NCBI GenBank assembly: GCA_021234155.1
Contig: JAJEKV010000078.1
Span: 3,222,978-3,286,977, forward strand
Source of the DNA: Isoetes taiwanensis
Taxonomy: Eukaryota; Streptophyta; Lycopodiopsida; Isoetales; Isoetaceae
Direction: 5' to 3'
Length of the DNA stretch: 64,000 nt
Shown: one piece after another, positions 35,640 to 48,149 of the stretch
Numbering within the stretch: the first letter of the stretch is position 1
Layout: every line of letters starts with the position of its first letter
Translations under genes and position numbers: made by a program
Notes under the pieces: generated by a model
Database searches by the model: none
What the model was told of the DNA's origin: nothing
Seen by the model: only the letters and a program-made list of their open reading frames with translations

Positions 35640-36350
35640 GAACTTTCTAACTATAAGCCCAAATGCCGTGAAACCTCAAGTGTTGAGTCGGGTCACGAAT
35701 GTAAGAAGAGGAGCGCCAACGACCGACCCAGCACGAAACGACATCACGAGGAAGAAGGTGGAGGTAGAGGTCAAGGAAGGGCAAGAAGGGGAAAGAGATT
35801 GAAGTTACATTCTGGATCACACCGTGGGTCAAGCAAAGAAAGGCTTATGAAAAACAAAGAAGGTCGAAGTGTGAGTCCGAAGTCAAAAGTGAGATTAAGG
35901 CCAAGGTAAAAAGGCGATGGTGTCAAGTGCCGATGTTGAGGGGGTGTACAAGGATGTCATAGTGTTAGGAAGCTAGCCATAGAAAAAAAAGATCCACTAT
36001 AAGGGCAAAAAGCTCTCAATAGACAAATAGAAATGGATTTCTCGGGATAACTAGAATCATGCAAGAATGTGCCCAATATAACACCTTGTGTACGATGTGC
36101 AACATAAGATACACCCCTCAAGACAAAGAAAAGGATAAAAAGAAAAGATGATCCAATAGAAACCCATGTCGCAAAAATCTCAAGGCGACGCCAAACGCAT
36201 AATATGCATCATATCCGGATAAAACCAAATAGCAAATATACCAATGATATATAATGAGAGTGTCGAAAAACCTAGAATGCTAAAGAACTTCAAGAACACG
36301 ATGTCAAACTAGAATTCACCAAATAAGACGCGTGCTTGCGACAAAAATGC
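35640..36350. repeat. Dispersed repeat paralogous to 45240-46530
   Basis: Blocks such as TGGATCACACCGTGGGTCAA, AAAGGCTTA, AAGTCAAA, GCCAAACGC, AAATAGCAAATAT and AACACGATGTCAAACTA recur in the same order and orientation at 45240-46530. The copies therefore flank the 36365-45152 element on both sides as direct repeats. Purine-rich and non-coding. Confidence 0.55.
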
Positions 36351-36485
36351 AATGCAACGCATTTAACAAGGTGACCTAGCAAACGCACTAATGACCTGTG
36401 GTGCAATTCGCAGATTCCTTTTTTCAAAAACACGTAAATTACGCATTTTAGCCATTTTTTTAAAAAACAAGCCCAAAAATGCAAA

Positions 36486-36810
36486 GAGCCTAAAAAAGTC
36501 CACATTTCAAGACAAGCGTGTTTTCTTGGTTTTGGACAAAGTAAGAAACACACTTTTGGAGCACCAAAATGCAAAAATGCAAAAGGGAAAGCCTATGCGG
36601 CGATAGACAAGAGGCATCCTTATTAAATTATAATTTATTTAAAAAAGCGCGGTGAGTCTAAAAGAAATCCACATTTCAAGACAAGGTGTTTTCTTGTTTT
36701 TAGACAAAGTAAAAGACAAACTTTTTAGACCAACAAAATGCAACTGAAAAGAAAAGCCTATCGCGCATAGACATGATGATCATTAATGGAATATATTACA
36801 TTTAAAATAG
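36486..36810. repeat. Two tandem 168-bp units, each ending in a palindrome
   Basis: The units start near 36486 and 36654 (CCTAAAAAAGTCCACATTTC and TCTAAAAGAAATCCACATTTC). Both contain CAAGACAAG.GTGTTTTCTTG and a GACAAAGTAA block. Each ends with a degenerate form of the element's palindrome: CCTATGCGGCGATAGAC at 36591 and CCTATCGCGCATAGAC at 36749. So tag and repeat unit were amplified together. Confidence 0.7.
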
Positions 36811-36949
36811 GGCACATAGAATAAAATGTTTAAATTTTTGCACGAAATTTTTAAATATCTAAAGGAACATCCTTTGCGGTGTATTTCCTCATCCGATTCA
36901 AGCTTGGGGAGACTTAGGATTAGTAGTTTGTAGTTTTTCCCTCGACTTC

Positions 36950-39840
36950 GTGACTTTTATCCTCTGTGACCTTATAAGTGGATCTTGACGGAATCAATTC
37001 AACATAGTCGGCTTGATCGCCGGTGTTCCCCGTAAGAGGAGGCCTGAGCTCGAACAGGAAAAGGCCTAACACCATCCTTATCCCCGATCCCAAGTTCACA
37101 TTTTAAATGCGGCAAGGTTGTGTAAAGGGGTGACTTCGTGATTTGATGTATGCCACTTGCATCTGCGTCGGCGTCAATGGCTCTGCGATTCGCGGCCCTT
37201 CAGAGTGCACAAGCCAGCGTGGTGCGGATCACGAAAAGCGTCAACGACCCAATCTCGAGGTTGTGAGAACATCTCGGCGTGTTAATTAGTCTCGAGGCTT
37301 ACGGTAGGGGATTGGCAATCGTCCCCGGTGGTAGGTGCAGCGAGCTTTTGTAAGGCTATTTGGGCATTGAAAAGCATTGCGAAAATCCATGCGATGGTAT
37401 TATAGTGCATTTGGCTTCTCTGCCCGAATCTGGCCAGTGGTAGCCTATGTGAATCTGCTCCCACACGTTGACAAGTCTAGCACCACCACCTCCCCTAATA
37501 TTAGCCTTTAACCCGCAAAGAAAGGAAACACTTTTGTATTCGCTATGCCCGCATGGAGAAAACAACTAGACACTTACCATATGGCGGCCTCAGAAACCAG
37601 CCTTGCGATTGGGTCTTCATAGCCGCTTGCACCATACCGCCTGGTTAGTTGAGTGGAAAGGCGACAATCCTCGAGGCGGGCGGTGTTTATCTTAACAAAC
37701 CTCCCAAAAAAGAATCAAACTCGGGCGTCGTAAATGGTGAGTCATCACCACGGTACCGTCGAGCAACTTAAACGTAGTAGGTATGTCAAGAATGCACAAG
37801 GAATAGCCGCCAGTCTCAAAGTGTGGTCAAGTTTGACACAATTCCCACGATACACCCGATAAAAGACAATTTTGGCCAAACATATCAAATCTTTCAAACT
37901 CCAAAGGCACCAAACTCGCCTTTCGACTTCTTGAGACTTTTTCAGCTTTTGACCGCTCCTCCTTAGCTAGCGGACCATGTTTAAAAATCCGGTGGCATGG
38001 GGTCTTTCTTTTCCGAAGCAAAAAATTTGTAAGAAACAAAACGACTCCCTCACTCATTTGTGCTATCTTGGCGCGCGCATGGGAGTGAGGACTATGGTGC
38101 TATCGCGGCGCATAGCAATACCACAAAGGTCCCTCAATCACATGCTATCTTGGCGCGCCAGCATGTACAAAAAATACCTTAACTCAAGCGGCAAGAAGGA
38201 GAAACAAATGACATACCCAGTTGGTAAAGTTGGTGGCATATTGATTTATTTTCTCGTCCCGAGGACCACGTGGGGTATAATTCCCGCACCTTCTCCGGTT
38301 TGTCGCAGCTTTTGAGGTGAACCATTAACCTGTTCGATGACCAGTGCACAATCTTTTTGGTACGCAAACATTCCAAGAGGTTAATAACAAACATTGGAAA
38401 AAATGTGAGTGTGTAATGTAGGCTTCTTGCTTAAATTCTCTCTATTTCTTTCTTTGAGTGAACTGCTTATCAACAACCTTTTTGCGGGACCTCATAAACT
38501 TTGTCAACATTTTTAGGCCTTGCATTTCACGCCCGAGGCCATTATGCCCATATCCTTTTGCTTTTATGGATCACCTTTTTTCCTCTTGGAATCCGTTGAC
38601 TTACCTTTAGTTTTTAAAGTGCCCTCGAGAACATGTCAAAATTTTTTTTCTTGTAGCTCCCGGACCTAACATAGAAAACAACAAGCATGTTAAAAAATAT
38701 TTAAGAGCCATGTGGGCATAGCCAAAGGTGAAGGTCGAGAAAATACTTACACGTCCATGCTTGGGAAAGCTAACGAAAATAATTATCATATTTTATAAGA
38801 GATGCTCGGCATCCGAGGTGGAGGTTAGGCAAAGACACTCGGTAGCACCTTTGTTCTTTTAAGGCCGTGTCTGAGCACCGGTCTTCCTTAATATCTTTCT
38901 CACCTTGGTGCTCAACGGAAGAGTTCATATTCCTTGTGCATGAATTTAATTTTATCTGTGAAGCTCATACTCATCCGATACTCATTGTCCACGTTGTGGC
39001 TCATTGCAAGCAAACTTTGCTCTCGAAGTCGATTGACACCCACGTAAACAAAGGCAAAGATTTGTGGCAAGTGCTCCTTTGTTTCCTTGTATAGCTGTTC
39101 TTCTTGCCTTGAAACTGTGGAGTGCCCCCAAAACATAGTATTTGTAGTTCGTCGTCTTCTTCCTTAACGAGCGGCTCCTTATCATTGCCTTTGGGCGGGA
39201 TCAACTATACAAATATGAGGAGTTTATTCTTTTGCATTCGGCTGTCTCTTATTCTTTCTTCCGGTCGCGGTTAAGTGGCCCTTTGTAAATTTTCTGGACT
39301 GCCGGTTGTCTTACACCTTGCTCATCCTTAGGTGCAAGCTTTACCACGATCTATAGAGAGATGCATGATCGCAGACGCCGCGACATCTCGGCTTCGATTT
39401 CCTCGAGCTTCTTACTTGCCATATCCTTCTCCTTGCTTGCTATCTTAGGTGCCGGTCCCGGACAAAAGCTTGCTTAAGGGCCTTCTGGCGACTTTTGAGG
39501 CGGAGGTGATGTGGTTGTAACGGGCCACCTTGTAATAATTTCTTTTACCTTTTTTTTAGGTGGCTCCTCCTCTTCCTCCTCTACATCCTCCTCTTAGATT
39601 TCCTCTTGATTTCCTCTACTTCTTCCTCCTCTTCCACATCTTGACCCGGTTGCAAAGTGGCTCCCGTTGCTTTAGAAAGGGTAAGTTTTGGGGCGAGGGC
39701 ATTGCATCTTTCAATAATTTAGGAACAGAGGCACTAGAAGTTAAAATAGGATCCTTGCACAATAGCGGGTCCTTCAAAATGGTGACAAGATCCCGGAAAG
39801 AAACATTCCATTAGCGCAAAGGCGAACATTAAAGTTTCTA
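36950..39840 (-). pseudogene. Minus-strand coding remnants inside the element, unrecognised
   Basis: Several minus-strand pieces look like exons of one or more genes. Examples are KSVSFLCGLKANIRGGGG and VWEQIHIGYHWPDSGREAKC (37350-37565), VHWSSNRLMVHLKSCDKPEK (38230-38394), a helical piece LYKETKEHLPQIFAFVYVGV and FTDKIKFMHKEYELF (38912-39136) before a GTGAG donor, and an acidic EEDVEEEEEEPPKKK segment near 39550-39590. Frames change often. I recognise no domain. In two-gene transposons an accessory protein often sits beside the transposase; whether this is one is unknown. Confidence 0.35.
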
Positions 39841-39842
39841 AG

Positions 39843-40613
39843 GCTATGCGCGCGCGCATAGACAATACTTACAATTTTTTGCTTTCATTCGGGCTGAATG
39901 TAACCCCCCGCATGTCCTCGAGATGACAAGATGAGCTTAAAGAAATGGGGTCCACCGAAGTAAACATGTTGAGACCCTTTAGTCGATGTGGTGCGATTAA
40001 TATGATACATACCGAAAAGAGCTTCGGTATCCATTAACCCCGCCACATCTCTTGAAGCCGCCCAAGTCTTTGGGTTCTTTACCAAAACTGCCACAAATGT
40101 ACAGATACAAAAAATGGGCGTTCTGCTCACCGGTTCCTCTTACAAGTAGCCAACGCTGCTGGTCCTTATGTAAATAGGAACCGTCCCCTCGGTGATCATG
40201 AAAGGTGTAATGGAGGTGCATCATCCTTCTTTGATTCTTATCCTTTTTGTCGGCTTCCTCTTCTTGGCGACCTTTGTGGGAGGAGCTCGCTTGAGATTTT
40301 TCTTGGTTCTACAAGATTTAGAAAAACATATTAAAAGATGGTTAGAAAATGTACAAGCACAAGAAGACCTAACATTGGATAGGCCTATGCGTGCATAGAC
40401 AACAGCAAGTAAAAACCATTATGCCTATGCGCGCCGCATAGACAATGGCGAGGATAAAAGGTAAATGCTTATCGCCGCGATAGACAAGGGATGCTATAAA
40501 TGTTGGTGCCTATGCGCGCATAGACAATACAAGAAGAGAAAAAACAATATGCCTGTGCGCGCAAAAACATTAATAAGAAAAAAGACAGAATGCCTATGCG
40601 CGCATAGACAATG
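39843..40613. repeat. Cluster of CCTATGCGCGCATAGACAA palindromes
   Basis: Seven copies or near-copies lie at about 39843, 40383, 40424, 40468, 40509, 40553 and 40591. The perfect form is TATGCGCGCATA. Variants are TATGCGTGCATA, TATGCGCGCCGCATA and TATCGCCGCGATA. Most continue into GACAA. Further copies lie at 36591, 36749, 41069, 41095, 41150, 42724 and 44778, all within the TIR-bounded element. Confidence 0.85.
39885..40130 (-). pseudogene. Possible exon followed by palindrome-bearing intron, unrecognised
   Basis: The minus frame reads MSRTPIFCICTFVAVLVKNP, then DVAGLMDTEALFGMYHINRT and HVYFGGPHFFKLIL. Just downstream on the same strand (about 39870) a donor-like ATT|GTAAGTATTGTC runs straight into the palindrome TATGCGCGCGCATA. 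This suggests that the palindromes sit in introns or spacers rather than in coding exons. Confidence 0.3.
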
Positions 40614-40774
40614 AAAGAAAAAAACACTAAATGCTACTGCCCAAGAAGAAATTCGGCAAACAGGATGTCCAAAAAGCTGAAAATCAACTATCTTTGACTC
40701 TAACAAAAAGTCCATAAACGGGCAACATTTGGTATAAAATTTCTAACAAGAACTGTAAACTGCTACTGGCTGAG

Positions 40775-40900
40775 ATGTTTACGTACCTTCCACCTGACAT
40801 GTTTGGCGACGCTATGCAGGAGTCTATGGAGATGCTACAGTTCGAAACGGGAGAGCAAAATTCTAGGCGGAGGTCGAGCGCCTTGGAGTATCGTCTGTAT
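40775..40900 (+). CDS. Possible coding exon in the element, unrecognised
   Basis: From an ATG at 40775 the frame reads MFTYLPPDMFGDAMQESMEM and RRRSSALEYR up to a possible donor (CGTCTGTATG) near 40898. It lies upstream of the DUF7869 gene on the same strand and could be a separate small exon. No family recognised. Confidence 0.25.
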
Positions 40901-41613
40901 GTGCAAATGCCTCCATATGTTTTCGTATTTATATTGTGTTACGTACTTTGCTTTTCGTCTATGAATTCTTGCATGCACATCTAGTTTTGGTTGCAGGCAT
41001 TGGCTTGTGGAGAGAACGTTTAATATTTTGTAATGTTTCTTGGTTGTGTGGCATCTACTTTTCGTATTGAAGTATGCGCACATAGACAAATTTTTTCCCT
41101 GTCTATGCGCGCATGGGCAACTAGTGTATATGACGTTTATGCTTTAATTTTTTATGCGCGCATGGGCATGTAGACTTGCGGTGTTTGAAGGGAGAGGGTT
41201 TAATGGCTGAAACAAGTCACTCTTCCTTGTGCGCGCCAATGGCGGCGACGGCGTTTTTACTTCAACTCCTCCCCATTAATGTGGCAATATTGTCTCCATT
41301 AATCGTTACAACACACCCACACCCGGTGGGTGGCGATGAAGAAGACTTACGATCACGCTTCTCCCCAATGCTACCTCCTCCACACCGCCTCCCTCCCCTT
41401 TACACCTCTGTAGGTGTCTACCTCTTTTCAAACTCCATCTCCAAAACCGCGTTTCTGACGATTCGTCCGTTTTTAAAACCCCTCCCATACAATCAAGAAG
41501 TATCTTCTCCTCTTCCCCTCTTTGAGCATTACTCACTCTATTTTTTGATACTCCTTCACCTCTCCGGGAACTACACGAATCGTTGCAATATATTGTAGAT
41601 TCCTGCGGAGACG

Positions 41614-44613
41614 CGATGTCTTTGCGTCTTCTTGGCCCTTCTCTAACGTAAAAGGGCTTCGAGGAAGACCTTCAAGTTACGAAAAAGAAAGTCGAGAACA
41701 TTATTTGCCGACGGACATGGGCACTTCCGTTGAGGGCGACAAGGTTGATGATCCGTGTTTGAAGACCTTCAGCTTACGCACTCTTGAAAGACCTACCACC
41801 CATATCGCTTTCGGAATAAAAGTCCCGCAGTGAAAAACCCATACTGGCCCAGTCGGAAAAAGATTTAAGAGGGATCCCACAAAGAAAAGCTTTTAGAACC
41901 GTTATGCGCGGAGCGATTGATGGGACCGGTCTTACATGAGAAAGTCGAGGAGATGGAATTGTCGGAAAAAATGCTTACGGGCCTTTACATTTTCGTCTTT
42001 AAGGCACATAAGACAACGGTTTTTGTCAATGTCGAAAGGTGATCAAAGAGTTGTACTTGGCATACGATTGTAAGGCCCGAAGTTGAGACAATTTTCATAC
42101 TATGTTTCGAGCAACACAGTGTGCCAACTTGCTTTTAAAAGAATACATGCCATTGGAAGTCGTCGCATGTCAAGAGTGCAAAAGAGGTTAGACAGGAATC
42201 CATGCATTGATGACTATTCACACCCAAAGAAAGTTGTCGGTATGTATTGCCTAGAAGCAAAAGCTTGGCTGGTAGGTTTCTTTGACTCTAACTGTGAGCG
42301 ACTTCCAAACAGTCCTCAGATATCATCGGCGCAGACGGTATTACTAAGAAGGAAGTCTGAAGATGTACAAGGATCTTTTCGAGTTCAAGTTCGGTTCATA
42401 TCATATTCCTACTTCTTGAGGTTGTGGAAGCAAGAATTTAATCTTGTTAGGATTCAAGAGGCCAGATTTTCTGTGTGTACTAGTTTGCTCCACATTAAAG
42501 GAAAAGCGATCAATGGCAAAGGATATTCTAGAAAGAAGTACGTCCCTTTAAGTCTAATCCTTCTCGGTAGCACGGCTAGAGACATTGTCTTATCTTTGGG
42601 CATAGCACGGCGATTTAGTCTTGAGTTTGTCTATGTGCGCCAGCGGGTCTTTTTAATCTTGTAGTACTGCAAACAGTGTCTCTCTTCAATCTTGTAGCCG
42701 CCCCTTCCCCAGCAGCTCTACCTATCGCCGCATAGCACCTCTACAAAAGCTTTTTGCGATTCACGGAGCCTTCTTTGTTGCTTCAAAGTCTTGACAAGCT
42801 TTGCCTATGAGCATATATACGGCTACAAAAGCAAAAGCTTAGCCGATTCTGTGGAGCCTTACTATTGCTTCAAAATCTTGACTAATGTCCTTAATTGCGG
42901 TCGAGATAACTCAAGAGTTGCAAGTTCACGAGAGGCTCAAGCCTTGGAGAGAAAGAAGCTAGCAAAACATAGAAAGAAATCTTTGGAGAGGCCACTTTCG
43001 AATATATGTCCGTGTGGTGGTAAGCTGGCATGGATCAAAAGAAGACGTCACTTCCCCATTTTGTAAATGTTCCAAAGGATTTAGATGAATCCGATTTTTG
43101 AGGCTTCATTTGGTTGGGGCGATGATCTTTCATGGTGTTGTGCGGTCAGAGTATTTTTGACCTATCCAAATATACCGGCCGATCCTAACCTCACGGTGAC
43201 AATACTAAATAAGATTTTCTTTGGCAAAGGAGAAGTTGCCTCCAATGTTGTACATACAGTTAGACAATACTACTAGAGAAAAAAAACCAAGTTTTATTTG
43301 CTTATTGCTTAATCTTTGGTCGAATAAATGGTATCTTTCGAAGGTCAAGGTTAGTTTCTTACTTGTGGGCCACACCCATGATCGGATAGACCAAATGTTC
43401 AACATATTTTACGTGCGGTTTCAAGAAGGAAAAAAGCATTTTGTCTACACTCCTTGTGCGATGTGATTGAGCAAGCTTACAATCCAACTCCGGTTGTCGA
43501 AGTGCTTAAGCGAGACTTTTGATTTTCGTGAGTTTGTTTTCCAAATACGTCATGGTGATACGAGTCCCCGCTATCCATAAGTTGAATAATTTGACATTTC
43601 AACATCATGTAAAATTTTTTTCAAGGGCCGGTAAAAGCACAACTTCAAAGGGAAGTACTTTGTCACCTCCCAAACTTGGCGGCTGAGGCGGGCCCTGATA
43701 TTTAAAATATGTTCCCGAAACTAAGGTAATGAGAAGGGCTATTAAAAGACCAAAAAGTGCCATAGACTACACAAAAGAAAGAACAAGGACAAAAATCCCT
43801 TCGTCTCCAATCGACCGGCATGGAGAAAAGTATAAGGTCGGACAAAGGCGGTGGGAGAATTTCTTTTCAATAATGCGGGGATATAACTAAATCCCTCAAC
43901 AAGATCTCCTTGGAAGTTGCTTTTTGTTGGCCTGGTACTGGGTTCATCCCCTTGTTGAGGCGGACCAAGGAATTGCAAAGGGTTCCGTGGTTACCGCGAT
44001 CATGAAATCAACAAGGAACCTGATCGTGTAATGTACCTCGGAAGTAGACGTGCCTTGAAAAAGAACCAAGGCCAAACTCCAGAAAAACTAGCAGATTTGA
44101 GTAAGGGGATGCTTATAGCTGTACCTTCGACTGACGATGACGAAGAGCCGTCCTTTACGGATTTCTTGCGGGTTAAAGACATTGTACTCAAAGACAATCT
44201 CCTTGATGAGGTGAAAGTTCACTTTGGTACCAAAGTAAGGATACGAGATCCTTTTGTTGGTCGGTATGATCCCCGTGATAATTCCTTTCAAGAAGGGCCG
44301 GAAAACGTCAATAAGAATCACATGGACAATCGGACCTGAACGAAACTCAAGTCTTTGGCTTATGATTTCACACTCAAGGTTGATAACGAGTTACGTAGCG
44401 ACAACAGTTAACTTCATCAAGTCTTTCTGCGAAGATAGTTCAGACAAAGCTTCCTGGGATGAGGGCCGGTGTTCCAAATGATTAGCTCTTGACCACTTCA
44501 AGTGACAATGAGGAGAGTGGCAACGAGGACAGTGGTGACGAGTCTGAAGGAGTTGACGAGTATAACGACATTCCTAATCCTGCTCTTCTCAAAGGCCGTA
44601 AACTTCTTGTATA
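41614..44613 (+). pseudogene. DUF7869-family protein, candidate transposase, frameshifted
   Basis: Start chosen at the ATG at 41614 after a pyrimidine-rich leader. In order: RVIKELYLAYDCKA (near 42030); TVCQLAFKRIHAIGSRR (42110-42160); YFLRLWKQEFNLVRIQ with ARFSVC (about 42410-42475); a charged helix KKLAKHRKKSLER (about 42955); DGMDQKKTSLPH (near 43030); LHLVGAMI (43105); MLYIQLDN (43240); FLLVGHTHDRIDQMFN (43360-43405), the hallmark His/Asp cluster of DUF7869; then a C-terminal MLIAVPSTDDDEEPSF and VHFGTKVRIRD domain (44110-44250). It ends with an acidic tail near 44613. At least four frame changes occur, and 42665-42880 looks like an intron with a short tandem repeat. Family assignment is strong; transposase function is inferred. 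Confidence 0.75.
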
Positions 44614-45239
44614 ATGTAAATGTGGGCACATCGTTACCTCCTAGTTTTGGCTAGAGTTTTTTGTACATGTTGAAGGCCTTTGCCAAGCTCGCATAGCTTC
44701 TTCCAAGTTCATCCATGTCTTGTATAAGCGCCAAATGCTATCAGACATGTTAGTTAGGTCTTCTATGTTTTTCTGTTGCCTATGCGCGCATAGCACCTTG
44801 TGGTTCATCTTGACTAATAACAAATAGATACGCCTAGATTTGCCAATCTTGCTTTCATTTCTTGTGAAGATTTTAATGGTTCTTTAATTTTGCTACTTTT
44901 CTTGTACTTCCAAGATTTTCCTAAAAGGTGACTCCAATTTTACAGCTTGTTTGGGTGTCTAGAATTCACAAAACAACAAAAGTTTTCTAATTTTGGACCA
45001 AAAAAGGGGTGTCGCAAATCAAAATTGAGGGCTGTTTTTTCAATTGACCCCCCAAAAGTGGCAATTTTTAGGTTTTTTTTAGGGAATCTTTGAAAGATTC
45101 CTTTTTGTGGTGCAAACGCAGGTCATTAGTGCATTTGCTAGGTCACCTTGTTATTTGTTAAACAAGATGTGAATGTTGAATAAAAGAGAAATGATAGTGT
45201 TAAATGAGAGGTCGAAAGGAAAATAATAGGACATTTGGA

Positions 45240-46530
45240 GCGAGGAAAGGATGCGGCAATATGAATAGCACTGTGAATAGGAAGAGGTGGAGGGAGAAGT
45301 GGCAGACATGTCAGTACAAATCACGAGGAAGGTCAAGGGAGAGGAGAGTGAAGTTAAATTTGGATCACATCATGGATCAAGGAAAACGAGGCTTAAGTGT
45401 GAAGAAAAGTAGGATGGCTATGCACAAACAATCTATGGCAAATGTAAGGCCAAATCAAGGTGAGGTTATGGCCAAGAGAAAAGAGGAAACGAAAATCAAC
45501 AAAGGGCAAGATAAAGAGGAGTGCCAAGAGGTTAGCCATACGGTAGAAGGACTACATAGAAGGACATATGGGTAGCAAAGCTTCGGCCGCATGCAGGCCC
45601 GATCTACGCAATAAGAAAGCAAATGAGGGATGTACATGTTAAAAGAAATGAAAACACAATGAGTATAGAAAGTTACAGATTGTGAGTAAAGCAATGCCCG
45701 AAAAAAGAAGCCGACTGCGAATATGACGAAGTGGAGCTAACATAAACAAAAGATCACCCAAATCCATGAAATTGGTGCTATATAAGCAATAAACCTGTGC
45801 CGAGGCCGTAAAAAATGGAGAAACCACCTAACAACATAACATGTCAGCCATGTTCAAGAACAAAGAATACAACTCTGCAAAGCTGCAATGTGACATGATA
45901 AATGACAATCGCCAACATAATGAGAATTTCAGAGCAATGTTGCCAACATCGACGTTTTAAGCCCAAGCAAAAATATGAGAAAAGAGGAATGCAAGCCAAT
46001 GAACAAATGCAACAAGAAAATAACCACAGACAAGAGCCCGACTGCCAGAAAAAGTGTAAAACACGAGCGCCTCAATAACAACATGAACAATGCTAGAATC
46101 CCCAAAACCTCATTAGAGCAGAATAGGAAGAATGATCGAGTTAGCAAGGCAGAATAATGGATGAAACGCCCCATAACTGAAAAATCAAGGAAAGAAGATA
46201 CAATATGAAAATACTACATGAAGTCTAAAACAACAAGGTGAATAGGCTTCAAAGGATAAATATGTTGCAAAGGAGCTCTCAAATGCAAAACAGGACAAAG
46301 TGTAAAAAACATGGCAAAGAGAAGAATGGCAAAGGCGGAAAGAGGATAAAGGAGGGCCAAACGCAATATGCGGCATATCCAAAAGACGAAGGAAATAGCA
46401 AATATGCAAAGGACGTTTAATGATAGGGCTAGAAAACCGAAAAAGCAGAAAAGAACAATTGCAAGAACACGACGCCAAACTACAAAAGGTGCCAAATAGG
46501 GACTTGGTTGCCCCTAGCAAAGAGGGTCAT
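45240..46530. repeat. Dispersed repeat paralogous to 35640-36350
   Basis: Same block order as the left-flank copy: TGGATCACATCATGGATCAA, GAGGCTTA, GGCCAAACGCAATATG, AAATAGCAAATATGC, AACACGACGCCAAACTA. Related pieces recur at 46730-46960. Purine-rich on the plus strand. Long frames on either strand lack protein character. Confidence 0.55.
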
Positions 46531-48140
46531 AAGATCCGAAAGCAATGGTTTGGAACAAGAATAGGAAAGCGAGGGTGTAAAGGACCGGTGCAGGTTAGCA
46601 GCGGAGAAATGTGTGTGGATGGAATAAAAAATAATAACACCACATGCCTAAGACCATGATAAAATGCCCCAAATGAAGAAGACTCTGACAAACGAGGAAC
46701 GAGATTGAGGAAGAGGTTGTAGACATGTTAGCGCAACTCAAGAGCAAAGTTAAGATGAAAATCGAGATGAAGGTTAACGTGAATCACAGTAAATCGAGCA
46801 AAAATGAGGCGTAAGTAGTCAAAGGTGAGATTATGGTAAGACATTGCGGATATAGTTAAAAGAGACCCAAGTTGAGAGGATGGTAAGATGGCGATGCTTG
46901 AATGGAGGAGGGCAAATGTGAGATCCAAGTCAAAGGTAAAAGTTACGGCCAACTGTATCGAGGAGAATGAGGTCGAGAGTGCCAAGGTTCGGGAAGGAGT
47001 AATGAGCTGAGTCCAATAACCAAGTGAGGAAATGGGTAATGGAAACACAACAGCCACATGTTGTTATATATAAAATTATATCATGTCAAATCTAGATACA
47101 AAATAAGACAACTGATGATAAACATGTAAAGAACTTCCGCTTGACAAATAACTGCAACGCATATCGAGAAACGACAAATCCATAACATAATATATCCAGA
47201 GATCAAGAGGACCAGGACAACAAAAAAAATGCTTTAAGACTAAGTATGAAGCAAAAAAGTCCAACATAAGGTTAGCAAAACAGAACAAGAATTTGCACCA
47301 AAGTGTAAACTGATACTGGACAAATCTACCTCCATATCTAGATGCAAAAAGTGACATTCCAATACAGGTATATATGGAAAATGGGTGTAGAAACACAGTT
47401 GACATAGGGCCAATGGCCATAAACCTATAGAAAATATGTATAAGAAGCAGGCAATGCAACATGTGAAAACGCCAAGTATAGATCACCGAAGAGAAGCAAT
47501 ATGAGACCCGGAATATAGGAAACAAAGAACTAGGCGAGCAACGAACTAAGAAAATACTTGATGAAGCTCATCAAAAGAAAAGAAGGCATGCTCCCCCCTG
47601 AAACGCAAAACTCAATGTCCATAAGGCACACCATATGTGTCCACAAAGATAAAAAAGTGAAGACAATCAATCCATAATCGACCACGGACATATTATATCG
47701 ATATAGCATTATAAAAATCACCATCGGAAAAATCAACGTAAGACAAGAAAGGAATTACTCAGAATTAAGTGACACGTGTAGAAGCCAAGGTTAAGGAGAA
47801 GACAAAGGTTAAGCAAGGTCAAGATCGACTGCATATAGGGAGATAGCCAGAAATTATCATATTGCAACAAAAACAATAGCTCAAAATTACAACTCACAAC
47901 CCATGTCAATAGCAAAGAAAATCCATAACTACAAAAAAAGAACATTAAGGACAAATCACCCAAATGACATAATGAAAGCACCATGTATAGTAACTTCTAC
48001 CAAATGCATCATAAAAAGCGTGAAGGCTACAGAGATGCCAATAGCAAAAAGGAGCTCAAAAAAAATCCATGTCCCAAATGAAATAAACAAATAATAAATT
48101 ACCTCATGTGCACCTTGAGGTTCCCCTAAGAATGTCAAAA
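46531..48140. other. Purine-rich non-coding repeat tract
   Basis: A-rich and G-rich on the plus strand with no recognised protein; long minus-strand frames reading mostly F, L, S and Y mirror this base bias. It belongs to the same repetitive block as 45240-46530 and probably to a large non-autonomous retroelement or satellite-like array. Confidence 0.45.
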
Positions 48141-48149
48141 ATCCAAAAG

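Larger units (their letters stand above)
36365..45152 (+). mobile_element. Candidate 8.8-kb DNA transposon with 34-bp TIRs and a DUF7869 gene
   Basis: The left end (36365-36398) begins AACAAGGTGACCTAGCAAA and continues CGCACTAATGACCTG. The right end (45119-45152) is its reverse complement, with one mismatch in 34. ATTT lies directly outside both ends (36361-36364 and 45153-45156), a possible 4-bp target duplication. Inside are a frameshifted DUF7869-family gene on the plus strand (41614-44613), minus-strand coding remnants (36950-40230) and numerous copies of a GC-rich palindrome. The DUF7869 protein would be the candidate transposase. Superfamily not recognised, and the copy looks inactive as sequenced. 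Confidence 0.65.
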
